Part shown: positions 1-9,217 of the stretch, piece after piece | Layout of the letters: each line of letters starts with the position of its first letter | How positions within the stretch are numbered: position 1 is the stretch's first letter | Origin: an uncultured Allomuricauda sp. | Lineage (GTDB): Bacteria > Bacteroidota > Bacteroidia > Flavobacteriales > Flavobacteriaceae | Assembly (NCBI RefSeq): GCF_947499585.1 | Contig: NZ_CANMOO010000003.1 | Span: 277,827-341,826 of the forward strand | Length of the DNA: 64,000 nucleotides | Reading direction: 5' to 3' | Notes under the pieces: model-generated | Told to the model about the DNA's origin: nothing | Seen by the model: the letters and a program-made list of their open reading frames with translations, nothing else | The model's database searches: none | Program-made: the position numbers and the translations under genes

Positions 1-1171
1 GGTAACCCTTATGGCGATTTTGGAAGATGTATTCCGAAATGCCCTTAAAAAGAAGTTTGGTTCTGATGAAAATTTTGACATCATTATCAATCCGGATAAA
101 GGCGATTTGGAAATTTGGAGAAACCGCATAGTGGTTGAAGATGGTGAAGTAGAGGAACCCAATGAAGAAATTTCCTTGACAGAAGCTAGAAAAATTGAGC
201 CCGATTTTGAGGTTGGAGAAGATGTGTCCGAAGAGGTGAAGTTGATTGACTTGGGAAGAAGAGCTATTTTGGCTTTGCGTCAAAACTTGATTTCCAAAAT
301 CCATGAACATGACAACACTACTATATACAAGCAGTTCAAGGATCTAGAAGGAGAAATTTATACTGCAGAAGTACACCATATTCGCCATAAAGCAATTATT
401 TTGTTGGATGATGAGGGCAATGAAATCATCCTTCCAAAGGAAAAACAGATTCCATCAGATTTCTTTCGCAAGGGAGATAACGTTCGTGGTGTAATAGAAA
501 GTGTGGAATTAAAAGGGAACAAGCCTACAATTATCATGTCCAGAACTTCACCAAGTTTCTTGGAGCAATTGTTCTTCCAAGAAATTCCAGAAGTTTTTGA
601 TGGCTTGATTACTATTAAAAAGGCGGTTAGAATTCCTGGTGAAAAAGCAAAAGTTGCTGTGGATTCTTATGATGATAGAATTGATCCAGTTGGAGCATGT
701 GTGGGGATGAAAGGATCGCGTATTCATGGTATTGTGCGTGAATTAGGAAACGAAAATATTGATGTCATTAATTGGACAAACAATTCTCAATTAATGGTAA
801 CACGGGCATTGAGTCCAGCTAGAGTGTCATCTGTTAAATTGAATGACGAGAAAAAAACGGCCCAAGTATACCTAAAACCAGAGGAAGTTTCCAAGGCAAT
901 TGGTAGAGGAGGGCATAACATTCGTCTTGCAGGTCAACTAACTGGTTATGAGATTGATGTGTTTAGAGAAGGCGTAGAGGAAGATGTAGAATTGACTGAG
1001 TTCTCTGATGAAATAGAAGCATGGGTTATTGACGAGTTTAAGAAGATTGGATTGGACACGGCAAGAAGTGTTCTGGAACAAGATGTCAATGACTTGATAA
1101 AACGAACCGATTTAGAAGATGAAACTGTTCTTGATGTGGTCCGCATTCTCAAGGAAGAGTTTGAAGATTAA
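1..1171 (+). CDS. nusA: Transcription termination/antitermination factor NusA (5' end cut by window)
   Basis: NusA binds RNA polymerase and nascent RNA and modulates pausing, termination and antitermination in the cytoplasm. The reading frame is open from base 2 (codons V-T-L precede the first visible ATG at 11). Flavobacterial NusA normally carries about 25 more residues before this MAILEDVF segment, so the true start lies outside the window and ATG 11 is internal. Visible parts are the N-terminal polymerase-binding domain, an S1 domain (about residues 105-180 from the ATG), KH1 with GMKGSRI and KH2 with GRGGHNIRLAG. The protein ends with the acidic ILKEEFED tail; there are no extra C-terminal acidic repeats as in E. 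coli. infB follows after 43 bp without a terminator, the usual nusA-infB arrangement. Confidence 0.97.
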   Translation, partial: VTLMAILEDVFRNALKKKFGSDENFDIIINPDKGDLEIWRNRIVVEDGEVEEPNEEISLTEARKIEPDFEVGEDVSEEVKLIDLGRRAILALRQNLISKIHEHDNTTIYKQFKDLEGEIYTAEVHHIRHKAIILLDDEGNEIILPKEKQIPSDFFRKGDNVRGVIESVELKGNKPTIIMSRTSPSFLEQLFFQEIPEVFDGLITIKKAVRIPGEKAKVAVDSYDDRIDPVGACVGMKGSRIHGIVRELGNENIDVINWTNNSQLMVTRALSPARVSSVKLNDEKKTAQVYLKPEEVSKAIGRGGHNIRLAGQLTGYEIDVFREGVEEDVELTEFSDEIEAWVIDEFKKIGLDTARSVLEQDVNDLIKRTDLEDETVLDVVRILKEEFED

Positions 1172-1214
1172 ACTATATATTAGCAGCAAATTTTAGGGCT
1201 AGGAAATACAATTT

Positions 1215-4013
1215 ATGGCAGGAAACCCAACAATAAGACTTAATAAAGTTCTCAGGGAATTGAACATTTCGCTGGATAGGGCTGTAGACCACCTTTCTTC
1301 TATGGGTCATGAGGTGGAGGCAAGGCCTACAACAAAGATTACAGATGAGGTGTATCAAGTACTGTTGGATGAATTCCAAACGGATAAGAGTAAAAAGGTA
1401 GCTTCCAAAGAAGTTGGTGAGGAAAAAAGAAAGGAAAAGGAAGCCCTAAGAATTCAGATTGAGCAAGAGCAAGAAGAAAGAAGGCTTGCTAGAGAAAAGC
1501 GCAATGCCGAACAAGTAATAAAGGCTAAAGCAGAACTTGCTGGTCCCAAAACGGTTGGTAAGATTGACTTGGATAAAAAGCCAAAGGCACCTAAAGCTGC
1601 GGAAAAGGCAAAAGAACCTGAGCAACCTAAAGCTGAAGAGCCTAAAGTTAAAGAGCAACCTAAGGTTGAAGAACAACCTAAAGTAAAAGCTGAATCTACT
1701 CCTGAAATTGTTTCAGAGGAAATAAAAGAGAAGCCTGAAGTAAAAGAAAAAGAAGCTGTTGAATCTGTAGAGAAGGTTGTTGAGGCCCCAACAGAAGAAA
1801 CGGATGAGGCCAAGGAACCCGAAGCTATTCAGACCCAATACAAAAAACTTAGTGGGCCTAAGATTACTGGTGATAAGATAGACCTTACCCAGTTTAATAA
1901 GCCAAAGAAAAAGAAAGAAGAGCCCAAAAAACCAAAACCTGCAGCATCAACTTCTGACAGCAATGCAGATAGGAGAAAGCGCAGAAAACGTATTATCAGC
2001 AGTAATCCTTCGCAGTCTGGTGGTAATCGCCCTCCAAGAGCGGGTGGTGGTAATAATAGTGGTCCAGGTAGAAGAGGAAATCAGCGTTCTGCAGCTCCAA
2101 AGGTTGAGCCAACAGAAGAAGAAGTACAAAAACAAGTGCGTGAAACCCTAGAAAAACTTCAAGGGAAATCAAACAAAGGCAAAGGAGCTAAATATAGAAG
2201 AGAGAAAAGAGATCAACACCGTCAGCAGACGGAAATAGATCTTGAGATTCAAGAGTTGGAAAGCAAAATTCTTAAGGTCACCGAGTTTGTTACGGTGAAT
2301 GAGGTTGCCACGCTTATGGAGGTTTCTACGACCCAAATTATATCTGCATGTATGTCATTGGGTATTATGGTGACCATGAACCAGCGTTTGGATGCGGAAA
2401 CGCTTTCTATTGTTGCAGAGGAATTTGGATATGAAGTTGAGTTTATAACTGCAGAAATTGAGGAATCTATTGAAGAAGAGGTAGATGCTCCAGAAGATTT
2501 AGAACCAAGAGCTCCTATTGTTACCGTAATGGGACATGTAGATCACGGTAAAACATCTTTGCTTGATCACATAAGGGAAGAAAATGTAATTGCAGGAGAA
2601 AGTGGGGGTATTACCCAGCACATTGGTGCATATGGCGTTACATTGCAAGATGGACAAAAAATAGCATTTTTAGATACGCCGGGTCACGAAGCTTTTACGG
2701 CAATGCGTGCTCGTGGTGCTCAAGTAACGGATATAGCAATAATTGTTGTAGCGGCGGATGATGATATAATGCCTCAGACAAAAGAGGCTATCAGTCATGC
2801 CCAAGCAGCAAGTGTTCCAATTGTTTTTGCTATTAATAAAATAGATAGACCTGCCGCTAACCCTGAAAAAATTAAGGAAGGTCTAGCAGCTATGAACCTA
2901 TTGGTGGAAGATTGGGGAGGTAAAATTCAGTCCCACGACATTTCTGCAAAAACAGGTGAAGGAGTAAAAGAATTACTTGAAAAAGTATTGTTGGAGGCTG
3001 AACTGTTAGAGTTGAAAGCAAATCCAAACAGATTGGCTTCAGGTACTGTTGTAGAAGCATTCCTGGATAAGGGTAGAGGATACGTATCTACAGTTTTGGT
3101 GCAAACAGGAACCTTGGAAATTGGGGATTACGTGCTTGCTGGAACTTGCAGTGGTAAGATTAAGGCAATGCAGGACGAGCGTGGAAAGAATATTAAAAAG
3201 GCAGGGCCTGCCACACCAATTTCTATTTTGGGATTGGATGGTGCGCCACAGGCAGGTGACAAGTTCAGTGTATTGAATGATGAGCGTGAAGCAAAACAAA
3301 TTGCAACGAAGCGGTCACAATTACAGCGTGAGCAATCTGTTCGTACACAAAGACATATCACCCTAGATGAAATTGGTAGACGAATCGCCTTAGGAGATTT
3401 CCAAGAATTGAACATTATCCTTAAAGGGGATGTGGATGGTTCTGTGGAGGCATTAACAGATTCGTTCCAAAAATTATCTACAGATGAAATACAGGTTAAT
3501 ATCATTCATAAAGGTGTAGGTGCTATAACAGAATCTGATGTGTTATTGGCAAGTGCATCGGATGCCATTATCATTGGGTTTAATGTTAGACCAATGGGGA
3601 ATGCACGGATGGTAGCGGACAAAGAAGAAATAGATATCAGAATGTACTCTATTATCTATGATGCTATCAATGACCTTAAAGATGCTATGGAAGGTATGTT
3701 GTCTCCTGTGATGAAAGAGGAGATTACAGGTAATGCTGAAATTAGAGAAACCTTTAAGATTTCCAAGATTGGAACTATTGCAGGGTGTATGGTCACCAGT
3801 GGTAAAATCTTTAGAAATTCACAAATTAGATTGATTCGTGATGGCGTTGTAATCTATACAGGTGAATTATCATCGCTAAAACGATTCAAGGATGATGTTA
3901 AAGAAGTCTCCAAAGGATATGATTGTGGTTTACAAATCAAAAACTACAATGATATTAGAGAAGGAGATAATGTAGAAGCGTTCCAAGAAGTAGCAGTCAA
4001 GAAAAAGCTTTAA
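1215..4013 (+). CDS. infB: Translation initiation factor IF-2
   Basis: GTPase that brings initiator fMet-tRNA to the 30S subunit and promotes subunit joining. The protein has 932 residues. Residues 1-55 form the IF2_N motif; about 70-330 is a Lys/Glu/Pro/Ala-rich low-complexity linker with repeated [14 protein letters not shown] units, then a second IF2_N-like domain. The G domain begins near residue 430 with G1 [10 protein letters not shown]3 DTPGHEAF and G4 NKID. Domains II, III and the C-terminal fMet-tRNA-binding domain follow. The length is usual for Bacteroidota IF-2, where the linker accounts for most variation. It lies downstream of nusA in one transcription unit and ends 17 bp before a strong bidirectional hairpin terminator. 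Confidence 0.98.
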   Translation: MAGNPTIRLNKVLRELNISLDRAVDHLSSMGHEVEARPTTKITDEVYQVLLDEFQTDKSKKVASKEVGEEKRKEKEALRIQIEQEQEERRLAREKRNAEQVIKAKAELAGPKTVGKIDLDKKPKAPKAAEKAKEPEQPKAEEPKVKEQPKVEEQPKVKAESTPEIVSEEIKEKPEVKEKEAVESVEKVVEAPTEETDEAKEPEAIQTQYKKLSGPKITGDKIDLTQFNKPKKKKEEPKKPKPAASTSDSNADRRKRRKRIISSNPSQSGGNRPPRAGGGNNSGPGRRGNQRSAAPKVEPTEEEVQKQVRETLEKLQGKSNKGKGAKYRREKRDQHRQQTEIDLEIQELESKILKVTEFVTVNEVATLMEVSTTQIISACMSLGIMVTMNQRLDAETLSIVAEEFGYEVEFITAEIEESIEEEVDAPEDLEPRAPIVTVMGHVDHGKTSLLDHIREENVIAGESGGITQHIGAYGVTLQDGQKIAFLDTPGHEAFTAMRARGAQVTDIAIIVVAADDDIMPQTKEAISHAQAASVPIVFAINKIDRPAANPEKIKEGLAAMNLLVEDWGGKIQSHDISAKTGEGVKELLEKVLLEAELLELKANPNRLASGTVVEAFLDKGRGYVSTVLVQTGTLEIGDYVLAGTCSGKIKAMQDERGKNIKKAGPATPISILGLDGAPQAGDKFSVLNDEREAKQIATKRSQLQREQSVRTQRHITLDEIGRRIALGDFQELNIILKGDVDGSVEALTDSFQKLSTDEIQVNIIHKGVGAITESDVLLASASDAIIIGFNVRPMGNARMVADKEEIDIRMYSIIYDAINDLKDAMEGMLSPVMKEEITGNAEIRETFKISKIGTIAGCMVTSGKIFRNSQIRLIRDGVVIYTGELSSLKRFKDDVKEVSKGYDCGLQIKNYNDIREGDNVEAFQEVAVKKKL

Positions 4014-4030
4014 TAAAATGTATTGAAATA

Positions 4031-4057
4031 AAAAATCCCGCTTCAGCGGGATTTTTT
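4031..4057. terminator. Bidirectional intrinsic terminator between infB and the SPOR gene
   Basis: Perfect inverted repeat AAAAATCCCGC - TTCA - GCGGGATTTTT. Its flanking A-tract and T-tract make it work on both strands, ending infB (+) and the convergent SPOR-domain gene (-). Confidence 0.9.
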
Positions 4058-4059
4058 AT

Positions 4060-4431
4060 TTATCTAGAAGTATTTTCAGGTTTTAAGAGCATGGCATCTG
4101 GGTACTTTTTACGCACTTCCAAATACTTGCGCTCAGCTTCCAATTTTGTTTTAAACTTACCCAAACGTACTCGATATGTTGGGGACTCAAATTCTATTTT
4201 TGAATACCACCCTGGAAAATCAACATCTATCTTGGATTTTAAGTTTTGAGCCTTTTGGTAACTGCCAAAACCTACCTGAATTTGATAAAAATCCGCCTTG
4301 GAATTGACTGCTGTATATAGTTTTGTTAATTCTTCAATACGCGGGTCTTGTTCAATAGTAATACTACCTTCTTGCGCAGAAAGTTGAATAGCGAAACCTA
4401 TTAAACATACTATGATTACTGGGGTTTTCAT
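4060..4431 (-). CDS. Secreted SPOR-domain protein
   Basis: Small exported protein (123 aa) whose mature part is essentially one SPOR domain. SPOR domains bind denuded glycan strands of peptidoglycan, often at division sites. The start at 4431 gives a clean signal peptide (MKTPVIIVCLIGFAIQLSAQ). A longer in-frame start at 4503 would place a promoter-like TACATTTG element inside the gene and add a charged non-signal leader, so I reject it. The SPOR fold covers about residues 48-118, with the pattern FYQIQVGFGSYQKAQNLK and YRVRLGKFKTKLEAE. It is convergent with infB. Its position between infB and the complex III operon does not reveal a partner. The biological role of such single-domain SPOR proteins is not known to me. 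Confidence 0.85.
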   Translation of the reverse strand: MKTPVIIVCLIGFAIQLSAQEGSITIEQDPRIEELTKLYTAVNSKADFYQIQVGFGSYQKAQNLKSKIDVDFPGWYSKIEFESPTYRVRLGKFKTKLEAERKYLEVRKKYPDAMLLKPENTSR

Positions 4432-4464
4432 GATATATGGTAGCTTTTCTTTTTTGTCTTTATA

Positions 4465-4472
4465 CAAATGTA
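4465..4472 (-). promoter_or_regulatory. Candidate Bacteroidota -7 element for the SPOR gene
   Basis: The minus strand reads TACATTTG, matching TAnnTTTG, about 33 bp before the start at 4431. I did not find a clear TTG at the usual -33 distance, so support is partial. Confidence 0.4.
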
Positions 4473-4571
4473 AATTTTTATGTTTTACACGAGGTGTTTT
4501 CATTTTATTTAGAATCTTTATAAATTAGATATTATAGATCCCTTAACATTTTAAAAAATAAGTCTATGTCG

Positions 4572-4579
4572 TACTTTTG
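4572..4579 (+). promoter_or_regulatory. Candidate promoter -7 element of the ACIII-cox operon
   Basis: TACTTTTG fits TAnnTTTG and lies in the only sizeable intergenic region before actA. It would give a leader of roughly 85 nt. No convincing -33 TTG is present 17-23 bp upstream (only TTAACA at 4543-4548), so this is tentative. Confidence 0.4.
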
Positions 4580-4666
4580 TGTCCGATTTTAGTACGGTAA
4601 AAACCTATTGTTCTCAATATCAGTAGTAATAATCGTGCCAAAGATTTCGACAGAAATTTCGATAAT

Positions 4667-6028
4667 ATGAAAAAGGTTTTATACCGCCATCTTTTTTCTA
4701 AAGTTTTAGGTTTATCCCTCCTAGTTTTTCCCACTTCGTTTTATGCACAAGAAGAAGCTGCTTCAGTAGAAGTTGTTGTTGAAGACGCTGGTACTGCAGG
4801 AGGAGATGTTGCAAAAGGTAAACAGTTGTTTAATCAAAACTGTGCCGCATGTCATGCTCTGAATCGTAAGATGACAGGTCCTGCATTGGCAAATGTGGAG
4901 GCTAGATTGGCTGAGGATGAAGGTTTGGACAAAGAATGGCTTTATGCTTGGATAAAGAATAGTCCTGGAATGATTAAGGCTGGGGATGCTTATGCTGTCA
5001 AAACATACGCGGAGTACAATCAAGCGGCTATGACTGCTTTTCCAACATTGTCCAATGCAGATATAGATGATATTTTGGCGTATACGGCTGCTCCGCCACC
5101 AGCGCCTGCGGTTGCTGCGGTCGCTGATTCTGTTGGAGAGCAGGGGGGATCTTCCGGGGGTGTATCAAATGAAATTATTTTAGGTGCACTTACGCTTGTT
5201 TTCGCTCTTTTGGTCATCATGTTGATTTTGGTGAACAATACATTAAGACGTATTGCTGAAGCCAATGGAGTGGTGTTAGAGAAAGAAAAAGCTGAAAAAC
5301 GTACTCCAATATGGAAAGCTTTCGCACAAAATCAGTTTTTGGTTTTGGTGAGTGCTATTTTCTTGCTGTTGGCGAGTGCTTACTTTGCTTACGGTTGGAT
5401 GATGCAAGTTGGTGTTGATCAAGGGTACGCTCCTGTGCAACCCATCCATTATTCGCACAAAATACACGCTGGAGATAATAAAATTGAATGTAAATATTGC
5501 CACTCTTCGGCAAGGGTTTCAAAACATTCTGGAATACCATCTTTAAATGTTTGTATGAATTGTCATAAATCCATTTATGAATATCAAGGCAATCCCGAAG
5601 GGCCAAGTGCAGAAGATATTGCAAATGGTCATACCAATGAATTCTATACTGGTGAAATCAAAAAACTGTATAAAGCGGTTGGTTGGGATGAAGAAAACCA
5701 AAAATATACTGGTGAAACTCAACCTGTAGAATGGGTTAGAATCCATAACCTACCGGATTTCGCCTATTTCAATCACTCACAACACGTTTCCGTAGCAGGA
5801 ATAGAATGTCAAACTTGTCATGGCCCTGTAGAGGTAATGGAAGTGATGTACCAATTTGCTCCGCTAACAATGGGATGGTGTATAAATTGCCACAGAGATA
5901 CCAATGTGAAAGTGGAGGGCAATGAGTACTATACGGCCATTCATGAAGAGCTATCCAAAAAGTACGGGGTCGATAAGTTGACCGCTGCTATGATGGGCGG
6001 TTTGGAATGTGGTAAGTGTCACTATTAA
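4667..6028 (+). CDS. actA: Alternative complex III subunit ActA, multiheme cytochrome c (1 + 5 hemes)
   Basis: Electron-transfer subunit of ACIII, the quinol:cytochrome c/oxidase oxidoreductase that replaces bc1 in Bacteroidota. The 453-aa protein has a signal peptide ending near SFYAQ, then a monoheme cytochrome c domain (CAACH near residue 60). A Pro/Ala linker and two hydrophobic segments follow (about 165-190 and 222-247). The pentaheme domain has CKYCH (275), CMNCH (296), CQTCH (381), CINCH (407) and CGKCH, whose histidine is the second-to-last residue. I count six CXXCH motifs. The N-terminal monoheme module is an addition to the basic pentaheme core and could be the arm that hands electrons on, because the nearby CoxB has no heme c domain. 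First gene of an eight-gene operon. Confidence 0.93.
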   Translation: MKKVLYRHLFSKVLGLSLLVFPTSFYAQEEAASVEVVVEDAGTAGGDVAKGKQLFNQNCAACHALNRKMTGPALANVEARLAEDEGLDKEWLYAWIKNSPGMIKAGDAYAVKTYAEYNQAAMTAFPTLSNADIDDILAYTAAPPPAPAVAAVADSVGEQGGSSGGVSNEIILGALTLVFALLVIMLILVNNTLRRIAEANGVVLEKEKAEKRTPIWKAFAQNQFLVLVSAIFLLLASAYFAYGWMMQVGVDQGYAPVQPIHYSHKIHAGDNKIECKYCHSSARVSKHSGIPSLNVCMNCHKSIYEYQGNPEGPSAEDIANGHTNEFYTGEIKKLYKAVGWDEENQKYTGETQPVEWVRIHNLPDFAYFNHSQHVSVAGIECQTCHGPVEVMEVMYQFAPLTMGWCINCHRDTNVKVEGNEYYTAIHEELSKKYGVDKLTAAMMGGLECGKCHY

Positions 6029-6061
6029 GAATTAAAAAGAAGATAATCTCAGATATATCGT

Positions 6062-9000
6062 ATGGCATCAAACAAAAAATATTGGAAAAGCGAAGCGGAG
6101 TTAAATCCGAACGATTCCATTGTTGAGGCGCTAAGACAAAACGAATTTACAGAACAGATTCCCGTTGATGAGTTTTTAGGCGACAAGGAAAACTTGTCAG
6201 CTTCCACTACCAACAGAAGGGACTTCTTAAAATATGTGGGTTTCAGTACGGCGGCAGCAACAGTTGCAGCCTGTGAAGGACCTGTTCATAAGTCTATTCC
6301 TTATGTTGTTCAACCAGACAGGATTGTACCAGGAGTTGCTAATTACTATGCGACTACAATTGCTGACGGACATGATTTTGCCAGTATTCTGGTTAAGACC
6401 AGGGAAGGAAGACCTATTAAAATTGAAAATAATACAGAGGCTAAAGTAAGTGGTAGTGCAAATGCAAGAGTTCAAGCTTCTGTGCTTTCATTATATGATA
6501 GCACAAGGGTGCAAGGGCCTTCTGCCAATGGTGAGCCTATTGAGTGGAAAGATTTGGATAATAGAATTAAAGGAGGTCTTACCGCTGCTAAAAATTCTGG
6601 AAAACAAATTGCATTATTGACCCAAACATACGCAAGCCCTTCTACTGATAAATTGATTGCTGAGTTTAAGGCTAGCTATGGTGAAAATGTAAACCATGTA
6701 GCGTATGATGCTATTTCTGAGGATGCCGCATTAAATGCATTTAATACCGCTTATGGTGAGCGTGCTTTACCAGATTATGATTTTGAGAAAGCAGATCTGA
6801 TAGTTTCTTTTGGTGCAGATTTCTTAGGAGATTGGCAAGGAGGAGGATATGATGATGGCTACGCTAGAGGACGTGTTCCTAAGCATGGAAAAATGTCTAA
6901 GCATGTTCAGCTAGAATCCAATATGTCATTGACAGGGGCTAATGCAGACAAGCGTTACCCAATGACGCCAACACAGCAAAAAATTGCTTTGGCAAAGTTG
7001 TATGGAAAATTAAATGGCAGTAACGTTGGGGGAGGAACTTCTGATGTTGATGCAGCGGTTGAAAGCATCGCAGCTCAAATTAGAAAAGCTGGTAGTAAAG
7101 CTGTTGTTGTTACTGGACTAAATGATATCAATGCGCAAACTGTTGTGCTTGCAATTAATAAATTGTTGGCTAGTGAAGCTTTTGATACAGAGAATCCTAG
7201 ATATGTTCGCCAAGGAGATAGCGCTAAAGTGACAAAATTGGTTGCAGATATGAATGCTGGCCGTGTAGGAGTTTTGATTATGGACGGTGTAAATCCAGTT
7301 TATTCGCTACCAAATTCAGCGGATTTTGTATCTGGACTTGATAAGGTTGATGTTTCTGTAAGTTTTGCATTTAATAATGATGAAACTGCACAGGCGTCCA
7401 AGTATGTTGCAGCTGCTTCCCATTACTTAGAGTCTTGGGGCGATGCGCAATTCAAAAAAGGACATTACAGTCTAGCACAACCTGCTATTCGCGAGCTTTT
7501 TGATACAAGACAGTTTCAAACAGCTTTGCTTACATGGATGGGCAGCGAAAAAACATATTACGAATACATAAAAGAAACATGGACTGCAGAAGTGCTGCAA
7601 GAATCTGATTGGAATAAAGCATTGCAGGATGGGGTATTTACTGCGCCTGTTGCTCCAGAAATCGATGAGCAGCCAGTAGCGGTTTCTGCTGATGTAGAAG
7701 AAGTGCAAGAAAGCATTGTTCCTATTGCTTCAGCTATACGTTCCTTAGTGAATACAACAAGTTCTGGAACAGAATTGGTTTTGTATTCTAAAGTGGGAAT
7801 GGGAGATGGTCGTCAAGCCAATAACCCATGGTTGCAAGAATTCCCTGATCCAATTACCAGAGTTTCATGGGATAACTATGTGACGGTTTCCAAGTCAGAT
7901 GCAGAAGCTTTGGGTATGGAAAACTTTAATGTGGCCGATGGAGGTTTAAATGGAAGCTATGCAAAACTAACTGTTGATGGTGCTGTTTTGGATAATGTCG
8001 CAGTGATCATCCAGCCAGGTCAAGCTCCCGGTACAGTCGGTCTTTCATTTGGTTATGGTAAACAAGCTGGAATGAAAGCTGAAATGGCGACTGGAGTAAA
8101 TGCATTTTCACTTTACAACAATTTCAACAACGTACAATCGGTTAGCATAGAAAAAGCTGAAGGAACACATGAATTTGCTTGTGTTCAGTTGCATAAAACA
8201 TTAATGGGTAGAGGGGATATTATCAAGGAAACTACCTTGGAAATCTTCAACACCAAAGATCATCACGAGTGGAATGCAGTTCCACAGGTATCCAAAGATC
8301 ACCAAGAAATTCCTGTTACCTCGCCAGATGCGGATTTATGGCAAGAATTTGATCGTTCTATTGGGCATCACTTTAACTTATCCATCGATTTAAATTCTTG
8401 TACAGGTTGTGGAGCATGCGTTATTGCTTGCCATGCAGAAAATAATGTTCCTGTTGTTGGAAAAGAAGAAATCAGAAAATCAAGAGATATGCACTGGTTG
8501 CGTATTGATAGATACTATTCATCTGAAGAATCTTTTGAGCAGGATAATGAGAAAAAGGATAACATGGATGGCCTTTGGGGTGATAATGGTTCCTTGGGTG
8601 GATTTAGAGAGATGGAAGATGCATCGGCAAATCCTCAAGTAGCATTTCAACCTGTTATGTGTCAACACTGTAACCATGCACCTTGTGAAACAGTTTGTCC
8701 GGTAGCGGCAACTTCTCACGGTAGACAAGGTCAGAACCAAATGGCATACAACCGTTGTGTAGGTACAAGATACTGTGCCAACAACTGTCCATATAAAGTA
8801 CGTAGATTCAACTGGTTCTTGTATTATGACAATGACGAGTTTGACTACAATATGAATAATGACCTAGGGAAAATGGTCATTAATCCTGATGTTAATGTAC
8901 GTTCAAGAGGGGTAATGGAAAAATGTTCTATGTGTATTCAAATGACACAGAAGACCATTTTAGATGCTAAGAGGGATGGACGTGTAATTAAAGATGGAGA

Positions 9001-9184
9001 ATTCCAAACAGCTTGCTCATCTGCATGTAGCAGCGGAGCTATGGTATTTGGAGACATCAATGATAAAGAAAGTAAGATTGCCGAGTTGAAGGAAAATGAT
9101 AGAATGTATCACCTATTAGAGCATGTGGGCACAAAGCCCAATGTGTTCTACCATGTTAAGGTGAGAAATACGAACGAGGCTTAA
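6062..9184 (+). CDS. actB: Alternative complex III subunit ActB, iron-sulfur protein with molybdopterin-like domain
   Basis: Large peripheral subunit (1040 aa) carrying the iron-sulfur clusters of ACIII. An N-terminal extension of about 50 residues precedes a Tat-like motif NRRDFLKYVGFS followed by an alanine-rich stretch. Residues 60-740 resemble the molybdopterin oxidoreductase fold, which in characterised ActB proteins holds no molybdenum. The C-terminal third is a ferredoxin-like four-cluster domain with cysteine groups CTGCGACVIACH (near 779), CQHCNHAPCETVCPV (867), CVGTRYCANNCPY (899), CSMCIQM (957) and a final TACSSACSSGA (982). The order and spacing follow the DMSO reductase/PsrB type. 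It sits between ActA and the membrane subunit ActC, as in known ACIII operons. Confidence 0.95.
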   Translation: MASNKKYWKSEAELNPNDSIVEALRQNEFTEQIPVDEFLGDKENLSASTTNRRDFLKYVGFSTAAATVAACEGPVHKSIPYVVQPDRIVPGVANYYATTIADGHDFASILVKTREGRPIKIENNTEAKVSGSANARVQASVLSLYDSTRVQGPSANGEPIEWKDLDNRIKGGLTAAKNSGKQIALLTQTYASPSTDKLIAEFKASYGENVNHVAYDAISEDAALNAFNTAYGERALPDYDFEKADLIVSFGADFLGDWQGGGYDDGYARGRVPKHGKMSKHVQLESNMSLTGANADKRYPMTPTQQKIALAKLYGKLNGSNVGGGTSDVDAAVESIAAQIRKAGSKAVVVTGLNDINAQTVVLAINKLLASEAFDTENPRYVRQGDSAKVTKLVADMNAGRVGVLIMDGVNPVYSLPNSADFVSGLDKVDVSVSFAFNNDETAQASKYVAAASHYLESWGDAQFKKGHYSLAQPAIRELFDTRQFQTALLTWMGSEKTYYEYIKETWTAEVLQESDWNKALQDGVFTAPVAPEIDEQPVAVSADVEEVQESIVPIASAIRSLVNTTSSGTELVLYSKVGMGDGRQANNPWLQEFPDPITRVSWDNYVTVSKSDAEALGMENFNVADGGLNGSYAKLTVDGAVLDNVAVIIQPGQAPGTVGLSFGYGKQAGMKAEMATGVNAFSLYNNFNNVQSVSIEKAEGTHEFACVQLHKTLMGRGDIIKETTLEIFNTKDHHEWNAVPQVSKDHQEIPVTSPDADLWQEFDRSIGHHFNLSIDLNSCTGCGACVIACHAENNVPVVGKEEIRKSRDMHWLRIDRYYSSEESFEQDNEKKDNMDGLWGDNGSLGGFREMEDASANPQVAFQPVMCQHCNHAPCETVCPVAATSHGRQGQNQMAYNRCVGTRYCANNCPYKVRRFNWFLYYDNDEFDYNMNNDLGKMVINPDVNVRSRGVMEKCSMCIQMTQKTILDAKRDGRVIKDGEFQTACSSACSSGAMVFGDINDKESKIAELKENDRMYHLLEHVGTKPNVFYHVKVRNTNEA

Positions 9185-9217
9185 TCAATAAATAAGAAAG
9201 TAACTAGAAGATAAATT

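Noticed and set aside
1454..1813. 119-aa minus-strand open frame inside infB
   Set aside because: It is the Ser/Phe-rich mirror of the Lys/Glu/Pro linker of IF-2, with no independent start signals.
4432..4503. Longer N-terminus for the SPOR protein
   Set aside because: It would place a TACATTTG promoter element inside the coding region and put a charged leader before a clean signal peptide.
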